Shown: positions 50,860-59,617, numbered from the stretch's first letter. The stretch: DNA of 64,000 nt from Caballeronia peredens (GCA_001544595.2 FCOH02000001.1:248001-312000), one strand, 5' to 3'. The notes: generated by a model not told the origin, from the sequence alone. Program-made: numbers and translations.

Positions 50860-51167
50860 AATCGTCATGAAAGCTTAGGCCGGTATCGAAGAGAAAACGT
50901 TCTACTTGTCTTGAGCGATTAACGCCGCGTCTTACGGGTTTATGCCTAGAAGATCGGCTAAGAAAACGTTTGACATAGGCTCGGGTGAAAGAATAAATTT
51001 GGAAAACGTTTTCCATAGAGCCTTTAGCAAAAGCATCTAAACCGGCTTTCAGGTGAAAGAACATGGAGAGCGTGATTCTGCTTGCTGCCATGTATTGATT
51101 AGTGATGCGAATCAAAAAATGGCGACCGGACGACACATTCAAATCAATAAATCCATCAGGAGACACA
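50860..51167. promoter_or_regulatory. Control region with three LacI-type operator-like sites
   Basis: This 308-base gap is AT-richer than its surroundings and holds three copies of GAAAACGTT centred on AACGTT at 50896-50901, 50965-50970 and 51005-51010. The third is a perfect 16-bp palindrome, TGGAAAACGTTTTCCA (51000-51015). Symmetric sites centred on a CpG are typical of LacI-family repressors. Centres are 69 and 40 bases apart. No LacI gene is in the window. No other gene is seen in the gap. Confidence 0.6.
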
Positions 51168-53339
51168 ATGCAACGGACCCGGCAATCCGCGCTCACGCTT
51201 GCGCTCAGCACGCTTTCCGCAATCGTATTGAGCGCGTGCGGCGGCCATGATTCCTCCGACAGTGCCACGCCACCGACGGACACGACGCCGCCGCAATCGA
51301 CTGTCGCCGCCAATTCCTTGCAGGCGATGGTCTACGGCGCCGCCGACACGAGCGTGCCCGCCGGCGCCAATATTCCCGTGACGATGATGGGACAGATGCG
51401 CGCACTGTTCGACCTGATCCGCAAGTCGCCGGACTTCACGCAAGTCGTGATGGATCTCGGCGATGGCAGTCCCGTTCATGTCCTCGATACCAATACCGGC
51501 GACAAATTCCTGCCGGGCAAACTGGCGCTCGGGCTGTCGTGGATTCTCATCGACATGAAAGCGAAGGGCGATCCGAAGTACGCGGACTATCTCGCGACGT
51601 ATCAGAAGATCACGACCGCGATGATGGCGCAATCCGCCAACGGTGACTACGCGTACGCGAACACGTCGTGGGGCGAGTATTACTATCTCGTCGCGCTGAA
51701 TAATCTCAAGGCGCGCGGCATGCTCAACGAGGTCTTCAGCGATGCCATGCTCACCACGCTGCAGAACCGCCTGACGTTCTGCGACATGTTCGGGCCCGAT
51801 GCCAGCGGCAAGGCGAATACGTGTCCGGCAAGCGGCGTCGCCATCGACGTGGCTTCGCTCAATACGGCGCAGAATTACTACGCGGTGTCGTATGGCATTG
51901 CAGGACTGCGGCAAAAGCTTGGCTGGAGCAATCCGGGCTTCTTCGCAGCATCCGATCCGTCCGTCGCGACGATGGGCGCGCGCGATGCGCTGCTCTACAC
52001 GTTGACCAAGCACATCAGAAACGATTCGTCGGGCGGCTTTTCCGATGAAGCGTCGAATACCCACACCACGTATTACGATCAGGCGCGCTTCGACCGCTAT
52101 AGCACGCTGCTGATCGCGGAGACCGTCGAGCGTAGCCTCGAGATGGACAATCAGGCCAATCTCACGCCTGAATTGAAAGGCTACCTGCGCAAATCGGTCG
52201 ATCTGATTCTTCCGCAGCTGAACGCGAACGGTCAGGGTTTCGACTATGGCCGTTCAATCGGCCCGTATGGCGATTCGGCCTTCATGGAAATCCTCACCGC
52301 GGCAGCCAATGCGGGCGTGCTCACGCAGAAGGAAATGCAGGTGGCGTACACGTTCATCGAAAAGGCCGCGTATCGTTTCAACACGTTCTGGTACGACCCG
52401 AGCCTGCCGACGCCTTCCGTGAACATGTGGGTGAAGGGACGCGGCACGGATGCGTATCGCGGCAAGCCGCGCGTGATGGGCGAGAACTTCAGTCTGCTGC
52501 ATCAGTACATGTACGTGAATGCCTGGTGGAACAAGCTCGGATTCGGCGGACAGGCGCCCATGGCCGATGCCGACTTCAAGTCATGGCTCGATGCGTTGCC
52601 GCATTACACGCTCACGTATTACAACCTTCCGAGCGACAGCGCGCATCCGTACAGCGCGGCCTTGCTGACCGTTCGCGACGGATCACGTGTCATCAATCTC
52701 AATCTGAGTCAGGCGCCGGATTACAACTCGTTCTCGCCGTACTATCCGGTGCCGTTCTCCGACCAACTCGTCTACGGCACGACGGACCTCGGCTACGCGC
52801 TGCTGATTCCGCAGGTCACGTACAACGGCAAGACGTACATACCGGTGACGTACTACAAGAATCTCAGCGTGCAGGAAAGCAACGGGCAAGTGATCGTCTC
52901 CTTCGACACGACGAAGTTCCGTCAGGCAACGAAGAACGCGGCCTACACGACGGATCTCGACCTGCAGACGCATACCGTGTTGACGTTCGCGCACGGCACG
53001 GTTACGCGCACGGATACGCTCAGTTCGACGACGCTCGCCGGCAGCCTAGCTGTGGAGACGGACTTCGCCTCCTTCGCGGACTTCGCGAGCACGAGCGCAA
53101 ATGCCGACGGTGTATCGGTCACGTATGCCAATAGCCCTGCCACCGGCTACGCGACAACGGGCTTCGATGCATGCGCGTTGTCGAACTTCGATGTCGCGAA
53201 CGGCACGACGAATCCGTTGTCCACGACGCCCGTCGGCCAACTGCATTCGAACTTCGTGTGCAAGACCAATGCGTTCACGCTCGGCGGCGGAGCGCAACGG
53301 AACTTCAGCTGGACGCTCAAGTACGCGGATTCGAATTAA
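51168..53339 (+). CDS. Large secreted lipoprotein, unrecognised, possibly polysaccharide-lyase-like
   Basis: 723 residues. Lipoprotein signal MQRTRQSALTLALSTLSAIV followed by lipobox LSAC (Cys24) and a Ser/Thr/Pro linker to about residue 50. Residues about 60-480 are helical with many aromatic residues (SWGEYYYLVALNNLKARG; FSLLHQYMYVNAWWNKLGFGG), and about 490-720 appear to be beta-rich. This alpha-then-beta layout, with Asn/Tyr/His/Arg-rich patches, recalls PL8-like or heparinase-like lyases, but I cannot assign a family. AGGAGA stands six bases before the ATG. It sits behind the three LacI-type sites. Confidence 0.8.
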   Translation: MQRTRQSALTLALSTLSAIVLSACGGHDSSDSATPPTDTTPPQSTVAANSLQAMVYGAADTSVPAGANIPVTMMGQMRALFDLIRKSPDFTQVVMDLGDGSPVHVLDTNTGDKFLPGKLALGLSWILIDMKAKGDPKYADYLATYQKITTAMMAQSANGDYAYANTSWGEYYYLVALNNLKARGMLNEVFSDAMLTTLQNRLTFCDMFGPDASGKANTCPASGVAIDVASLNTAQNYYAVSYGIAGLRQKLGWSNPGFFAASDPSVATMGARDALLYTLTKHIRNDSSGGFSDEASNTHTTYYDQARFDRYSTLLIAETVERSLEMDNQANLTPELKGYLRKSVDLILPQLNANGQGFDYGRSIGPYGDSAFMEILTAAANAGVLTQKEMQVAYTFIEKAAYRFNTFWYDPSLPTPSVNMWVKGRGTDAYRGKPRVMGENFSLLHQYMYVNAWWNKLGFGGQAPMADADFKSWLDALPHYTLTYYNLPSDSAHPYSAALLTVRDGSRVINLNLSQAPDYNSFSPYYPVPFSDQLVYGTTDLGYALLIPQVTYNGKTYIPVTYYKNLSVQESNGQVIVSFDTTKFRQATKNAAYTTDLDLQTHTVLTFAHGTVTRTDTLSSTTLAGSLAVETDFASFADFASTSANADGVSVTYANSPATGYATTGFDACALSNFDVANGTTNPLSTTPVGQLHSNFVCKTNAFTLGGGAQRNFSWTLKYADSN

Positions 53340-53356
53340 GGCTAGGCGCCAAATCA

Positions 53357-53385
53357 CGGGGCCGCGCAAGCGGCCTCGTTCATTT
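53357..53385 (+). terminator. Rho-independent terminator after the lipoprotein gene
   Basis: CGGGGCCGC and GCGGCCTCG pair over nine bases (one G-U) with a GCAA tetraloop, followed by TTCATTT. It ends 45 bases before the stop of the convergent permease gene. Confidence 0.7.
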
Positions 53386-53429
53386 CGCGCGCAGGAAGGG
53401 CGAGCAGGATATGCAGATGCAGCGGGCGA

Positions 53430-54212
53430 TCAACCATTCGTGAGTCGACCCTTGCCCGATCTGATCAGCGCCAGGACCAGTGCGGGCAGCGGCAGCGTGA
53501 GCAACAGCAGAATCCACACGAGCACATAAACGGACTGAAGCCCGCCGTTCTGCAAATTGACGTATAGCTTGACCGGAATGCCTTGCGGAAAGTATGAAAA
53601 CACCGAGACGATGCCGAATTCGCCGACGATGCGTACCCATGTGACGATGCCGCCCGTCGCGATCTCGCGGGCCGCGAGAGGCAGAGTGACGAAGCGGAAG
53701 GTACACGAAGGAGAGCAGCCCAGATCATGCGCGGCTTCTTCGAGTTCCCGCGGAACGTTTTCGAAGGCGGTCCGCGCCGCCGTCACGAAGTACGCGAGCC
53801 CGCCATAGACCTGCGCGATGATGAACGAACCCGCGTTGTTGTCGAGCGTCATTCGGCCGCGCGCCAGCATCTCGCCGATGGTTCCGTAAGGACCGAACGC
53901 GGATACGAGCAGAATGCCCATCGCGAGCGAAGGTGTAAGCAGCGAAAACAGCACGAGCAGTTCCGCCGCGCGCTTGAGCCATGAATGCGTTCTTGCGAGC
54001 CATATCGCAAGCGGCAGACCCGCCATCACGATGATGAGCATGGCCCAGGCACTCAGCACGATCGATACGCGCGCGGCGTGCCAGTCGCCATAAGCGGGTT
54101 GCAGCGCCGACCACTGCGTCTGACCGATCAGCGACACGAAGGGCAGCACGAGCAACGCCAGCGCCGGTGCAATCCAAAAACGGCGCAGCGTGTTACCTGA
54201 AAGGCGACGCAC
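53430..54212 (-). CDS. ABC transporter permease (molybdate/tungstate/sulfate type)
   Basis: 260 residues, about six membrane helices. The EAA-loop is seen as ELEEAAHDLGCSPSCTFRFVTLPLAAREIATGG, with the G following as in CysT/ModB-like permeases (fragment EEAAHDLGCSPSCTFRFVTLP). It moves the ion delivered by the binding protein. Its start overlaps the binding protein gene by 20 bases, so it is translationally coupled. No ABC ATPase gene lies on either side. Confidence 0.9.
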   Translation of the reverse strand: MRRLSGNTLRRFWIAPALALLVLPFVSLIGQTQWSALQPAYGDWHAARVSIVLSAWAMLIIVMAGLPLAIWLARTHSWLKRAAELLVLFSLLTPSLAMGILLVSAFGPYGTIGEMLARGRMTLDNNAGSFIIAQVYGGLAYFVTAARTAFENVPRELEEAAHDLGCSPSCTFRFVTLPLAAREIATGGIVTWVRIVGEFGIVSVFSYFPQGIPVKLYVNLQNGGLQSVYVLVWILLLLTLPLPALVLALIRSGKGRLTNG

Positions 54213-55128
54213 CTTTCGCCTCCCGGTAGCCGTTCTGCCGGAAAATCGCCTGTCCCTGCCTGCTTTGCATGAAGGACACGAAGTTTCGCGCCTGCATCGG
54301 GTTCGGCGCGTTCTTCAGCACCGCGGCGTAGAACACGAGCGGTTGCGGCCTGAGCGTCGCAGTCTTGCCCGATGCATCGCGCACATCGAAGGACACCGTC
54401 TGATACCACGACTGCGCGAACTGCGGATTGCTGAGGTTGATCTCGTCGGGCAATGCGATGTACGGCAGCTTCGCGGAAATCGTCGCGCTTTCGTAGCCGG
54501 CCGATGCGTCGATCTGTCCGGCTTCGAGCCGGGTGAGCAGCCCGCCGTCCGCGAAGACTTCGCGTGGATTCTCGACGTCGCCGAGAATCTTGTGTGCGAG
54601 ACCCGGCTGCTTATAGTATTTCTCCGCGAGCATGAGCGCGAAGATGATGTTCTGGCCGGACGGATCGATCGTCGGATCAGTGCGGCCGAAGCGCAAACCG
54701 GGACTCTCCAGCACTTGCCACCAGAGCGCGCCCTGGCCGACGCGGCTTTGTTCCAGTTGCTTCGCGAAGGGACTCCTCGGATTGAACGCGATCACCACGT
54801 TCGTGCTGGCCACAGGCACTGCTTCATCGATCAATCCCGCATCTTCGAGAATCTTCATGGGGCCGGGCGTGATCGAGACGAACACATCGGCGACGATCTT
54901 CTTCGATGCAAGCAGGCGCGCCATACCGTACGAACCTTCTCCTTGCCCTTCGTATTCGACGTGACCGATCGCCGCGAACGCGGGTCCGAGCCCGCGGTCC
55001 ATGACGACGCCCATCGAGCCCGCATAAGTCACGCGCAATGGTGCGTCTGCTTCGGCGGTGCGTGCCGTCAGCGCAATCACGACGAGCGACATCGATGCAA
55101 TCAGTTTGAACACGGTCATCATCTCCAT
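54193..55128 (-). CDS. ABC transporter periplasmic substrate-binding protein (ModA/WtpA-like)
   Basis: About 311 residues with signal peptide (MMTVFKLIASMSLVVIALTARTAEA; fragment LIASMSLVVIALTARTAEA). The mature start LRVTYAGSMGVVMDRGLGPAF and VADVFVSITPGPMKILEDAGLI, plus TDPTIDPSGQN, fit the oxyanion-binding group that includes WtpA (tungstate/molybdate). The exact start is unclear: ATG codons at 55128, 55122 and 55119 are all in frame and GGAG overlaps them. It begins 13 bases after the porin stop. Substrate is inferred only. Confidence 0.85.
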   Translation of the reverse strand: MEMMTVFKLIASMSLVVIALTARTAEADAPLRVTYAGSMGVVMDRGLGPAFAAIGHVEYEGQGEGSYGMARLLASKKIVADVFVSITPGPMKILEDAGLIDEAVPVASTNVVIAFNPRSPFAKQLEQSRVGQGALWWQVLESPGLRFGRTDPTIDPSGQNIIFALMLAEKYYKQPGLAHKILGDVENPREVFADGGLLTRLEAGQIDASAGYESATISAKLPYIALPDEINLSNPQFAQSWYQTVSFDVRDASGKTATLRPQPLVFYAAVLKNAPNPMQARNFVSFMQSRQGQAIFRQNGYREAKGASPFR

Positions 55129-55141
55129 TCGTCGTGACGTT

Positions 55142-56314
55142 TCAGAAGCGGTGACGCAGGCCGAGGCGCAGCGCGATCTGCGAGTTCGCGCCGCTTCCCG
55201 AATTGCCGATGAAACTGGAACTCGCGCCGATCTCCGCCTGAACGGGCACGATCTGACCGTTCACGTCGTTGCTGCCGGAAGCCCTTTGATAGATGGCGAG
55301 CGCATAGACGTCCGTGCGCTTGGACAGCGCGTAGTCGACGAAGCTGTTGAACTGATGCCATTTCCCGCCGTACTGGCCGGCCAGGTCGGAGAAGGTGTAG
55401 CCGAGGCCGGCGCTGAGCGACGTCGTAAAGCCGTAGCGCCCGCCGATTTCATAGTTGTTCAGGATCGAATGACGCGCCGCGACCGGCGTGAGTTGTGTGT
55501 GCGTCCAGTTGCCCCATACCTTGCCCGCGCCGATGATGTAACTCGCGCCGACGCCGAAGGTCTTCAGATCGCTGAGCGTGCCCAGATTGATGTTGGCGAT
55601 GCTCGACGCGAACGCCGGTGTCGCGCTGCCGGGGAAGCGAATATCCGTGTAGGCAGCGCCGATGCCGAACGGGCCCGAATCGTAGTTGACGCCGAAACTC
55701 ATCGTTCGCGACGAACCTTGTTTCGTCGTGGTGCCCGATGACGTAGTGGGCGAACCCGCAAACTCTCCCGCCTGATTGGAGAATCCATACAGTGCGCCGA
55801 ACGTGAAGCCACCGAAACTCGCACTGCTGAACTTGATCGCATTGTTGATGCGGCTGGAGGTCAGCTGATCGAGATCGTTGATGTGGTACGCGTAATTGCC
55901 GGCGACACTCTCATGGCCCATCGCGTAGTTGTGGAGATAGTCGCGGGACAGCGAGTATTGACGACCCAGCGTCAGCGCGCCGACGCCATTCTTGTTCAGG
56001 CCAACCCAGGCCTGGCGGCCGAACTCCGCGCCGCCTTGCGCGAGCGTGCCATCGCCGGAGTTGAATCCCTGCTCGAGCGTGAAGATGGCGCTCAGGCCGT
56101 CGCCGAGTGCTTCCGTGCCGCGCAATCCGATGCGGCTGCCTTGCGCGACACCATCGGCGAACTTTACGAGCGAACTGCTTCCGTTCGACGTGGCGACGTG
56201 ATTCGAATAAGTGATGCCCGTATCGATCAGGCCATAGAGCGTCACGCTGCTCTGCGCATGAGCGACGGTGCCCACGAAGCCCAAGGCTGTCGTGGCAAGG
56301 GTTTTTTTCAGCAT
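55142..56314 (-). CDS. Outer-membrane porin (OmpC/Gram-negative porin_4 type)
   Basis: 390 residues. Signal peptide MLKKTLATTALGFVGTVAHA, mature start QSSVTLYGLIDTGI, the usual start of Burkholderiales porins, many alternating amphipathic beta strands, and a C-terminal Phe (LRLGLRHRF) needed for outer-membrane assembly. It forms a trimeric 16-strand channel. First gene of a minus-strand unit: the binding-protein gene starts 13 bases after its stop, so it may admit that transporter's substrate. Confidence 0.95.
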   Translation of the reverse strand: MLKKTLATTALGFVGTVAHAQSSVTLYGLIDTGITYSNHVATSNGSSSLVKFADGVAQGSRIGLRGTEALGDGLSAIFTLEQGFNSGDGTLAQGGAEFGRQAWVGLNKNGVGALTLGRQYSLSRDYLHNYAMGHESVAGNYAYHINDLDQLTSSRINNAIKFSSASFGGFTFGALYGFSNQAGEFAGSPTTSSGTTTKQGSSRTMSFGVNYDSGPFGIGAAYTDIRFPGSATPAFASSIANINLGTLSDLKTFGVGASYIIGAGKVWGNWTHTQLTPVAARHSILNNYEIGGRYGFTTSLSAGLGYTFSDLAGQYGGKWHQFNSFVDYALSKRTDVYALAIYQRASGSNDVNGQIVPVQAEIGASSSFIGNSGSGANSQIALRLGLRHRF

Positions 56315-56712
56315 GTCTGAACGCCGTGCATGAATGAAAGACCGAACGACGAGTCGCGCGAGAAGGAGACACTCGATGTATTCGGATGGATATATCGATG
56401 GGCGAAACCGGTGTGCTTAAGTTACCGGCTCGTCGCGAGTTGCACCATCGCGCGAAGGACTTGCCGACTCAGCCGAAGGATGGAGGCGTCCGATACCTAT
56501 GTATGACGGGCCGGAGAATCGGCCCGCCGCACATCGCGCGCGATGCACCACGCGAACGTTCGTCCGTCCCCAAATCCCTAAAGTTTCGTCCGGGCAAACC
56601 GATAGAGCAGAGGGCACCATGCGCCGCGCACCACGTGGCACCGCCCGCCGAAGCGGGTCGAGGCGGAATAAAAGCAGTCGCGAAAGACTGACACGAAAGA
56701 GAGAGAGGGCCA
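56315..56712. other. Intergenic region between porin and the GGDEF-EAL gene
   Basis: 398 bases without a convincing gene except a possible short leader (next entry). It must hold the promoters of two divergent genes. I see an inverted repeat GGGCCG-N6-CGGCCC (56508-56525) with no T-run after it. No c-di-GMP riboswitch core was seen. The frame 56386-56691 is rejected as spurious. Confidence 0.5.
56376..56420 (+). CDS. Possible 14-codon leader peptide upstream of the c-di-GMP gene
   Basis: An ATG with a strong AGAAGGAGA six bases upstream opens a frame of 14 codons (MYSDGYIDGRNRCA) ending in TAA at 56418-56420. A small inverted repeat CCGGT...ACCGG (56408-56412, 56424-56428) spans its stop. 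It lies 292 bases before the MHYT-GGDEF-EAL start. It may be a chance match, but the ribosome site is good. Confidence 0.3.
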   Translation: MYSDGYIDGRNRCA

Positions 56713-58812
56713 ATGACTGGTGTCTACAACCCGCTGCTGGTCTGCCTGTCGCTGGTGGTCGCATTCCTTGCGTCCTACACGGCCATGGAGCTGTCCGGCG
56801 GCCTCAACGCGCTCGCGAGCGCCCGGCGACGGCCCGCGTGGCTCGCCGGCGGCGCCATCTCGATGGGCGTCGGCATCTGGTCGATGCACTTCATCGGCAT
56901 GCTCGCGTTCTCGCTGCCCATTGCGATGGGCTACGACCTCGCGATCACCGCGGCGTCGCTGTTCCTCGCGATCGGCGTCTCGTTCATCGCGCTCGCCACC
57001 GCGAGCCGGGGCGCGCTGTCGCTCGAACGGCTTCTCGTCGCCGGAACGATCATGGGCGTCGGCGTCGCGGCGATGCACTTCACCGGCATGCAGGCGATGC
57101 AGATGTCGCCGGGCATCGACTACACGCTCTGGAAACTCGTGCTTTCGGTCGCCGTGGCGGTCGTCGCGTCGATGGCGGCGCTCTGGCTCGCCTTCACCTT
57201 GCGCGCGTCGGATGTGGAGAACCTCGTCGTCAAGCGGCTCGGCGCGGCGTTCATCATGGCGATCGCGATCACCGGCATGCACTATCTCGGCATGGACGCG
57301 GCCAACTTCGCCGCGGGCAGCGTGTGCCTCGCCGATGCAAAGCTCGACGCCAACTGGCTCGCGCTCGCCGTCACCGCGATGTCGTTCATCGTGCTGGTCG
57401 GCACGCTCGCGCTGATCGGCTTTCACACGAGCAGCCTCTCGATTTCGCTGCGCCGCGCAAACCGGCAATTGCATTACCTCGGCACGCACGACGCGCTGAC
57501 CCGGCTACCGAACCGCCAGCAGTTGTCGCTGCGGATCGCGCAGTCGGTGAGCGAATGCGAGCGCAAGCAGGCGAAGTTCGCAGTGATGTTCATCGACCTC
57601 GACGGCTTCAAGTCCATCAACGATTCGCTCGGGCACAGCGTCGGCGACGATTTGCTGCAAGTGTGCGCTGAACGCCTGCGTCAGGATCTGCGCCATAGCG
57701 ACATGGTCGCGCGGCTGGGCGGCGACGAATTCGTGATCGTGGTCGAGAACGTGACGGATGCATCGTCCGCCGTGGCCGTCGCCAATGGCGTGCTGCGGCG
57801 GCTGAGTCAGGAAATCGTCATCAACGGTTTGCCGCTGCGCGTGAGCGCGAGCATCGGCGTGGCGTTCTATCCGCAGGACGGCCAGAACGCCGACGAACTG
57901 CTGCACAGCGCCGACGCCGCGATGTATGCCGCCAAGCAAAGCGGCCGCAACACGTTCCGCGTGTTCGAGTCGCAGATGAATCACACCGCGCTCAAGTCCT
58001 TGATCCTGCAGCGCGATCTGCACCGCGCGCTGAGCGACGGCCAGCTCGGCATGTCGTTCCAGCCGAAGTTCAGCGTGGCTTCGCAGACGGTGACGGGCGT
58101 CGAGGCGCTGATCCGCTGGCGTCATCCGGAACTGGGCGACATTCCGCCGCTCGAGTTCATCCCTATTGCGGAACGTTCGGGTCTGATCGTCGAGATCGGC
58201 GACTGGGTATTGCGCGAAGTGTGCCGCAATATCGCGTTATGGGACGCGCAAGGGCTGCCGGTGCCGTCCGTCTCGGTGAATCTGTCGCCGATCCAGTTCA
58301 ACGTGCCGGATCTCGTCGGCCGCATCGATTCGCTGATCGGCGCGGCGGGCATCGACCCGTGCCGCCTCATGTTCGAGATCACCGAAACCACCGCGATGCA
58401 GAACGTCGAGAAGACGAGCTGCACGATCGAGGCGCTGCAGGCGCGCGGCTACGCGGTTGCCGTCGACGATTTCGGCACGGGCTATTCGAGTCTCGGCTAT
58501 CTGCAGCGCTTCAGGTTCGATCAGATCAAGATCGACGGCTCGTTCGTGCGCGATCTCGATTCCGCCGGAAAACGCGGCAGCGCGTTGCTCTCCGCGGTCG
58601 TGACGCTGGCGCGGGCGTTGCAGGTCGAGGTGGTCGCGGAAGGCGTCGAGACGGAATCGCAGATGCGCACGCTCGGCGAGCTTGCCTGCGATCAGATGCA
58701 GGGCTATCTGTTGAGCCATCCGATGCCGGCCGCCGAGTTCATCAAGTTTCTGTGCGGCGCGGCGGACCGGATCGTCGTGCCGCGGACCGCGTGCGCGACG
58801 CCCGCGACATAG
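56713..58812 (+). CDS. MHYT-GGDEF-EAL bifunctional c-di-GMP enzyme
   Basis: 699 residues. N-terminal seven-helix MHYT sensor with three repeats of the motif (SMHFIGM, AMHFTGM, GMHYLGM; Met/His residues thought to bind a metal and sense O2, CO or NO). Then a cyclase domain with GGDEF at 336-340 and an inhibitory RHSD site at 327-330, and a phosphodiesterase domain with intact EAL (464-466) and DDFGTGYSSLGYLQRF. Both activities could work. GAGGG lies five bases upstream of the ATG. Divergent from the porin operon. Confidence 0.96.
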   Translation: MTGVYNPLLVCLSLVVAFLASYTAMELSGGLNALASARRRPAWLAGGAISMGVGIWSMHFIGMLAFSLPIAMGYDLAITAASLFLAIGVSFIALATASRGALSLERLLVAGTIMGVGVAAMHFTGMQAMQMSPGIDYTLWKLVLSVAVAVVASMAALWLAFTLRASDVENLVVKRLGAAFIMAIAITGMHYLGMDAANFAAGSVCLADAKLDANWLALAVTAMSFIVLVGTLALIGFHTSSLSISLRRANRQLHYLGTHDALTRLPNRQQLSLRIAQSVSECERKQAKFAVMFIDLDGFKSINDSLGHSVGDDLLQVCAERLRQDLRHSDMVARLGGDEFVIVVENVTDASSAVAVANGVLRRLSQEIVINGLPLRVSASIGVAFYPQDGQNADELLHSADAAMYAAKQSGRNTFRVFESQMNHTALKSLILQRDLHRALSDGQLGMSFQPKFSVASQTVTGVEALIRWRHPELGDIPPLEFIPIAERSGLIVEIGDWVLREVCRNIALWDAQGLPVPSVSVNLSPIQFNVPDLVGRIDSLIGAAGIDPCRLMFEITETTAMQNVEKTSCTIEALQARGYAVAVDDFGTGYSSLGYLQRFRFDQIKIDGSFVRDLDSAGKRGSALLSAVVTLARALQVEVVAEGVETESQMRTLGELACDQMQGYLLSHPMPAAEFIKFLCGAADRIVVPRTACATPAT

Positions 58813-58822
58813 CACGGCCGCA

Positions 58823-58912
58823 TCAGATGGCGCTCGCCCACCGCGCGAGCGCGAGACAGGCACCGAGCGCCAACATGACGAAGCCCGAGATGCGCGCGTC
58901 TAAGCCTGCGAG
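58823..58912 (-). pseudogene. Remnant C-terminus of a LysE family exporter
   Basis: The minus-strand frame after the PaiB-like gene encodes about 29 residues ending ARISGFVMLALGACLALARWASAI then stop. This looks like the last transmembrane helix of LysE/RhtB exporters (typical RxSGxxxxxLGxxLALxR pattern). It has no start or preceding domain and overlaps the 3' end of the upstream gene by 13 bases, as expected after an internal deletion. Confidence 0.45.
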
Positions 58913-59529
58913 GCTTTGTGCATCGATTGCGCCAGTTCGTCGTGATGGCGTTTCGCGAGTTCGTCGGCGGCGCCTTCGCGATCGCGGGCTTCCTTGTTCT
59001 GACTGAGCTTCGACTTGCCGACCAGCGACGTCACCGCAATCTCGATCCCCACGATGTTGCGCAGCATTCCGTCGATGTAGTCGGGCGGCGCATCGCCCAT
59101 TTTCCACGGCCGCGGCTCCGCCGCTTCGTGCCTCCGTGTCAGGCGCGCGACGAGGCCGCGCAGGAAGCGTTCGTCGTCGCGAATCGTGAGCGTGCCGTGC
59201 GCGTGGACCACTTCGTAGTTCCAGGTCGGCACCTGCCGATGCGCCTCGTGCTTGCTCGGATACCAGTTCGGCGAGATATAGGCCTGCGCGCCGCGAAAAA
59301 TGACCATGACGGGCGTGCCCGTGGGACAGCGCTGCCACACGTCGTTCGCGCGGGCGACGTGTGCCGTGAGCAGACCGTGCTCGCCCACCTCCGGATCGAA
59401 TTCGAACGGGATGTGATTCGCATCCAGTCCAGCCTCGCCGTGCGTGACGAGTATGCCCAGCGGATGCGCGCTGATGATGCGTTGCAGTTCGTCCGGACGG
59501 TTTTCGGCGAAGTGGGGCGGAATATACAT
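58900..59529 (-). CDS. FMN-binding negative transcriptional regulator, PaiB family
   Basis: 209 residues. MYIPPHFAENRPDELQRIISAHPLGILVTH, HIPFEF, GHLTAHVARANDVW-like LLTAHVARANDVW, AYISPNWYPSK and VPTWNYEVVHAHG are the PaiB hallmarks (split-barrel FMN fold). In Bacillus PaiB lowers sporulation and protease genes; in proteobacteria the role is unknown. GAGGATT lies five bases upstream. It is divergent from the MocR gene (88 bases), a pairing common for this family. Confidence 0.92.
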   Translation of the reverse strand: MYIPPHFAENRPDELQRIISAHPLGILVTHGEAGLDANHIPFEFDPEVGEHGLLTAHVARANDVWQRCPTGTPVMVIFRGAQAYISPNWYPSKHEAHRQVPTWNYEVVHAHGTLTIRDDERFLRGLVARLTRRHEAAEPRPWKMGDAPPDYIDGMLRNIVGIEIAVTSLVGKSKLSQNKEARDREGAADELAKRHHDELAQSMHKASQA

Positions 59530-59617
59530 CGTGAATCCTCGATGGCGACGGAGCGCGGAAAGCTACACTGTCGCGCGAAACAGGCACAATGAGAAGATCC
59601 AGTTTTTGCGAATTTTC

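Noticed and set aside
51061..51096. 11-codon frame near the lipoprotein gene (MESVILLAAMY)
   Set aside because: No ribosome binding site and no overlap with the lipoprotein start; likely chance.
56386..56691. 101-codon frame between porin and the c-di-GMP gene
   Set aside because: No ribosome site at the right distance, low-complexity basic content and no family resemblance.
56315..56712. c-di-GMP riboswitch upstream of the GGDEF-EAL gene
   Set aside because: No matching conserved core or pseudoknot pairing was seen; the only inverted repeat found is GGGCCG-N6-CGGCCC.
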